Source: Actinomycetota bacterium
GTDB taxonomy: Bacteria > Actinomycetota > Thermoleophilia > Gaiellales > Gaiellaceae
Length of the DNA stretch: 8,843 nt
Assembly: GCA_003162235.1 (NCBI GenBank)
Contig: PMMN01000021.1
Span: 6,976 to 15,818, forward strand
Direction: 5' to 3'
This document shows positions 6,469 to 8,843 of the stretch, one piece after another; positions within the stretch are counted from its first letter, which is position 1; every line of letters starts with the position of its first letter. Under the pieces are notes generated by a model, which saw nothing but the letters and a program-made list of their open reading frames with translations, was not told the DNA's origin and made no database searches. The translations under genes were made by a program, and so were the position numbers.

Positions 6469-7629
6469 ATGGGCGAGGAGCAAAAGCTTTCTGCCGACCA
6501 GCAACTGGCACTGGCCTTCGAACAGCTGGAGAACGCGCGGGACTTCACGACGGCGGTCGAGGAGGAGTTCGCGCTGCTCGATCCGCACACGCTCGGTCTC
6601 GACAACCGCTTCGAGGAGCTGCAGGCTCTCGCCGCCGGCCACGAGGTCGAGTCCCATCTGGTCGGTGAGCTGATCGCCTCGGAGGCGGAGGTCAGGACCG
6701 GCCGCTGCGAGACCTTCGCCGAGGCAGCGGCGAAGATGAGCGAGCGACGCGAGCAGCTGACGGCGCTCGCCGACGAGCTCGGAGTCCTGCTCGGCGCGAG
6801 CGGCACTCACCCGTGGAGCCCCTGGCAAGCACAGCGGATCATCGACACTCCTCACTACCGCCGCAACGACGAGCTTCTGCGCTACGTCGTCTGGCGCAAC
6901 AACACCTTCGGACAGCACGTGCACGTCGCCGTCCACGGCGCCGATCGTGCGGTTTGGGTCGCGAACGCCATGCGCAGCTTCCTGCCCGAGCTGCTCGCCC
7001 TCTCGGCCTCCTCGCCCTTCGTCGAGGATGTGAACAGCGGCCTGCACTCTGCCCGCACGCAGATCTTCACCCGCACGTTTCCGCGCTGTGGCGTCCCGGA
7101 CGCCTTCGCCGATTGGCGCGAGTACGAGGAGTTCGTTCGCTTCCTCTACCGCACCGGCTCGATCGCGGAGCACACGCAGCTGTGGTGGAGTGTGCGTGTT
7201 CATCTCGCCTTCCCGACCGTGGAGGTGAGGATCGCCGACGCGCAGCCCGATCTGGGTGAGGCGCGCTCGGTGGCGGCGCTCGCCTTCTCGCTGGTCGCGC
7301 GCTGCGCCAGGGCGGTAGACGAGAACGAGCCGCTCGTCTGGCATCCGCACCGGATGATCGAGGAGAACCTCTGGCGCGCGATTCGCTGGGGACTTTCGGG
7401 CGAAATGATCAACCTGAAGACGGGCGAGGTGCGCTCGACCCGCGCGGCTGTCGAGGAGCTGATCGAGTGGGTGATGCCGGTTGCGGAAGAGCTCGGAGCG
7501 GCGCCTTACCTGGCGGTTCCGGAGCAGAACTCAGCCGAGCGGCAGATAGCTCGCTTCGACGACGGCGCCAGCCTGCAGGAGATCTACGCCGAGCTGGTGA
7601 GGGGAAAGGAGCGGGTCGGTGGCCGGTAG
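6469..7629 (+). CDS. Carboxylate-amine ligase, YbdK/GCS2 (glutamate-cysteine ligase type 2) family
   Basis: A 386-residue enzyme, close to the 370-400 usual for the YbdK/GCS2 family. These ATP-grasp-like enzymes join an amino group to the gamma-carboxylate of glutamate via an acyl phosphate; E. coli YbdK has weak glutamate-cysteine ligase activity, and actinobacterial relatives include EgtA-type enzymes. Family motifs are seen in order: AVEEEFALLD (29-38), GTHPWSPW (112-119), FGQHVHVAVH (147-156), the conserved Arg stretch around 196-206, and VEVRIADAQPD (251-261). The ATG at 6469 is the only plausible start, since the in-frame stop at 6433 limits extension. It probably has its own leaderless promoter, and its 3' end overlaps the next gene by 11 nt. 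The physiological substrate is open: gamma-glutamylcysteine or another gamma-glutamyl amide. Confidence 0.9.
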   Translation: MGEEQKLSADQQLALAFEQLENARDFTTAVEEEFALLDPHTLGLDNRFEELQALAAGHEVESHLVGELIASEAEVRTGRCETFAEAAAKMSERREQLTALADELGVLLGASGTHPWSPWQAQRIIDTPHYRRNDELLRYVVWRNNTFGQHVHVAVHGADRAVWVANAMRSFLPELLALSASSPFVEDVNSGLHSARTQIFTRTFPRCGVPDAFADWREYEEFVRFLYRTGSIAEHTQLWWSVRVHLAFPTVEVRIADAQPDLGEARSVAALAFSLVARCARAVDENEPLVWHPHRMIEENLWRAIRWGLSGEMINLKTGEVRSTRAAVEELIEWVMPVAEELGAAPYLAVPEQNSAERQIARFDDGASLQEIYAELVRGKERVGGR

Positions 7630-8002
7630 CGAGAGTCGGGCGGCCGAAGGCGCGAGCATCGAGGACATCGCCGAGCAGCTGCGCCGGATCACGGTCGCCG
7701 ACATCGTCATCCAGACCGCGACCGGGCTCGTCTCGCTCGGGTCGTTGCGGCTGAGCGACGATCAGCGCGATCTAGCTCAGGCGCGCTTGGCGATCGATAC
7801 GTTGCGGGCGCTCGAGCCCGTAATACGTGAGCAGGTTTCTGCCGAGCTGGCCGGCGAATTGCAGGCGACGATCACGAGCTTGCAGCTCGGGTACGCAGAG
7901 GCCATGAGCGCGAAACCCGAGCCGGAAGCCCCCACCAGCGCCGAGACCGAGCCCGAAAGTGGCGAGCAGGCGCCGGCCGATGTTTCCAGTCCCGGCGAGT
8001 AG
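7619..8002 (+). CDS. Small DUF1844-like protein with acidic tail
   Basis: A 127-residue protein starting at GTG 7619, inside the last codons of the ligase (11-nt overlap), with AAAGGAG at 7605-7611 at an ideal 7-nt spacing. Residues 13-97 look helical. IQTATGLVSLG (31-41) followed by RDLAQARLAIDTLRALEP (50-67) resembles DUF1844, a short family of unknown function whose core carries an LxxAxxxID-type helix. Residues 98-127 are low complexity, rich in Pro, Glu, Ser and Ala, and probably disordered. There is no signal peptide, membrane helix or catalytic motif. The overlap and strong ribosome site imply co-expression with the ligase. The coding call is good; the family assignment is from memory of the core pattern. 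Confidence 0.75.
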   Translation: MAGSESRAAEGASIEDIAEQLRRITVADIVIQTATGLVSLGSLRLSDDQRDLAQARLAIDTLRALEPVIREQVSAELAGELQATITSLQLGYAEAMSAKPEPEAPTSAETEPESGEQAPADVSSPGE

Positions 8003-8060
8003 CCGACCCGGCGGTCCTCCCTCGATAGTCGCCACGAGCCGACTCGAAGAGAGCCGAGGG

Positions 8061-8092
8061 CGCCTGGTTATGCCCAACCGGGTGGCCTTTCT
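8061..8092 (+). terminator. Candidate terminator after the ligase operon
   Basis: A 9-bp stem with two G-T wobbles pairs 8061-8069 (CGCCTGGTT) with 8076-8084 (AACCGGGTG) around a 6-nt loop, followed by GCCTTTCT. The T-run is short, so termination may be partial. The position, 60 nt past the last stop and before hppA, is right for one. Confidence 0.42.
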
Positions 8093-8099
8093 GTGATAC

Positions 8100-8129
8100 A
8101 AAAACGCCGCGCCGACAGCCTTCGGCGCG
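8100..8129 (-). terminator. Minus-strand hairpin with T-run ahead of hppA
   Basis: A perfect 8-bp GC-rich inverted repeat, CGCGCCGA (8108-8115) and TCGGCGCG (8122-8129), with a 6-nt loop. On the minus strand it is followed after 3 nt by TTTTT (8104-8100), a classic intrinsic terminator; on the plus strand no T-run follows. No minus-strand gene ends here, so it may stop antisense transcripts from hppA or act as a leader hairpin in the hppA mRNA. Confidence 0.4.
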
Positions 8130-8151
8130 AACCTTGTGAGAGCGGAGGACA

Positions 8152-8843
8152 ATGGACTTCTTTCAACACCATGCCGTGCTGTTCGCGCTTGTAGCCGCGG
8201 CCGCCGGCATCAGCTACGGAGTCGCTCTGATCGTGTGGCTGCTCAAGCAGCCGTCCGGGTCAGAGCGGATGCGCGAGATCTCGCACGCCGTTCAGGAGGG
8301 CGCGGGCGCCTATCTGCGCAAGCAGTACACGACGATCGCCGTCGTCTCGGTGATCCCGTTTCTCCTGATCGGCTTCTACAACAAGCTCGGCTGGGGAACA
8401 GCGGTCGGGTTCCTCGTCGGCGCGGTGCTGTCGGCAGCCGCGGGATTCATCGGCATGAACGTATCGGTGCGCTCGAATGTTCGCACTGCCGAGGCGGCCA
8501 AGGGCGGACTCAGACCGGCATTCAAGATCGCCTTCCGTGCCGGCTCGGTCACGGGTCTGCTCGTGGTCGGTCTGGGCTTGTTCGGCGTCGCCGGCTACTA
8601 CTGGATCCTCACCGCAGGCTTCGGCATCTCGGCGCCTCAGACCGTCGACCATCTGGTTGGTCTGGCCTTCGGAGGCTCGCTGATCTCGGTCTTCGCACGA
8701 CTTGGCGGCGGTATCTTCACCAAGGCCGCCGACGTCGGCGCCGATCTGGTCGGCAAGATCGAGGCCGGCATTCCCGAGGACGATCCTCGCAACCCGGCCG
8801 TGATCGCCGACAACGTCGGTGACAACGTCGGCGACTGCGCCGG
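8152..8843 (+). CDS. hppA: Membrane-bound proton-translocating pyrophosphatase, 3'-truncated
   Basis: The frame runs open to the window end: 230 codons of a family usually 660-800 residues long. These integral membrane enzymes split pyrophosphate and pump H+ (or Na+) across the membrane. Visible membrane helices are at about 8-31, 60-78, 83-102, 131-153 and 165-183. The conserved [11 protein letters not shown] (49-59) lies in the first cytoplasmic loop. The substrate-binding signature [18 protein letters not shown] (185-202) is intact, followed by [19 protein letters not shown] (207-225) and GDCA, carrying the Asp residues that bind Mg-pyrophosphate. The Ala/Lys position that separates K+-dependent from K+-independent types lies beyond the window, as does any clue to H+ versus Na+. 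The start is ATG 8152 with GGAGG at 8144-8148, only 3 nt away, slightly tight. It is separated from the upstream operon by two terminator-like hairpins. Confidence 0.95.
   Translation, partial: MDFFQHHAVLFALVAAAAGISYGVALIVWLLKQPSGSERMREISHAVQEGAGAYLRKQYTTIAVVSVIPFLLIGFYNKLGWGTAVGFLVGAVLSAAAGFIGMNVSVRSNVRTAEAAKGGLRPAFKIAFRAGSVTGLLVVGLGLFGVAGYYWILTAGFGISAPQTVDHLVGLAFGGSLISVFARLGGGIFTKAADVGADLVGKIEAGIPEDDPRNPAVIADNVGDNVGDCA

Noticed and set aside
6012..7350. Long minus-strand open frames opposite the glycosyltransferase and ligase
   Set aside because: Low-complexity Ser/Arg translations with no ribosome site or family features; both are antisense shadows.
8091..8102. TGTGATACAAAA as an extended -10 promoter or Rex site for hppA
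   Set aside because: Poor match to TATAAT, no -35 at 16-18 nt, and not palindromic enough for Rex.
8136..8822. 228-codon plus-strand frame overlapping hppA
   Set aside because: Arg/Gly-rich shadow; the frame starting at 8152 carries unmistakable pyrophosphatase signatures.

Overview
The window is high-GC bacterial DNA with GTG and TTG starts, Glu/Arg/Ala-rich proteins, an ECF sigma factor paired with a membrane regulator, a Rex repressor and a membrane proton-pumping pyrophosphatase. This suits an actinobacterium. A soil Thermoleophilia/Solirubrobacterales-type organism is my guess from gene content only; there is no rRNA or other marker to prove it. I see no tRNA, rRNA, CRISPR array, insertion sequence or phage gene.

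Layout. (1) 1-2331, + strand: a secreted subtilisin-like protease (S8) with an I9-type propeptide remnant, a PA-like insert and C-terminal beta-sandwich domains; its true start lies left of the window. (2) 2408-3451, + strand: an unusual single reading frame joining a cysteine-rich DUF3795/zinc-ribbon module (16 Cys) to a complete Rex NAD(H)-sensing repressor. This is the most notable item here. An internal Shine-Dalgarno plus TTG/ATG at the junction could also give free Rex. (3) 3452-3645: a convergent intergenic gap with only weak hairpins. (4) 3646-5006, - strand: a translationally coupled ECF sigma factor and single-pass membrane protein, probably its anti-sigma factor, behind a good ECF-type promoter (GGAACTT-N17-CGTT) that suggests autoregulation. 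This block looks less GC-rich than its surroundings. (5) 5191-8002, + strand: a GT4 glycosyltransferase, a YbdK-type carboxylate-amine (glutamate-cysteine) ligase and a small DUF1844-like protein. The ligase has its own sigma70-like promoter overlapping the glycosyltransferase stop codon and lying so close to the ATG that a leaderless mRNA is predicted. The small protein overlaps the ligase by 11 nt. (6) 8003-8151: two opposed terminator-like hairpins. (7) 8152-end, + strand: the first 230 codons of the pyrophosphatase hppA, cut by the window end.

Functional links. The sigma/anti-sigma pair is a self-contained signalling unit. The ligase and small protein are coupled, with the glycosyltransferase just upstream, and may serve one small-molecule pathway. 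Rex (NADH/NAD+ balance) and HppA (membrane energisation) both concern energy state, but nothing in the sequence ties them together; I found no clear Rex operator.
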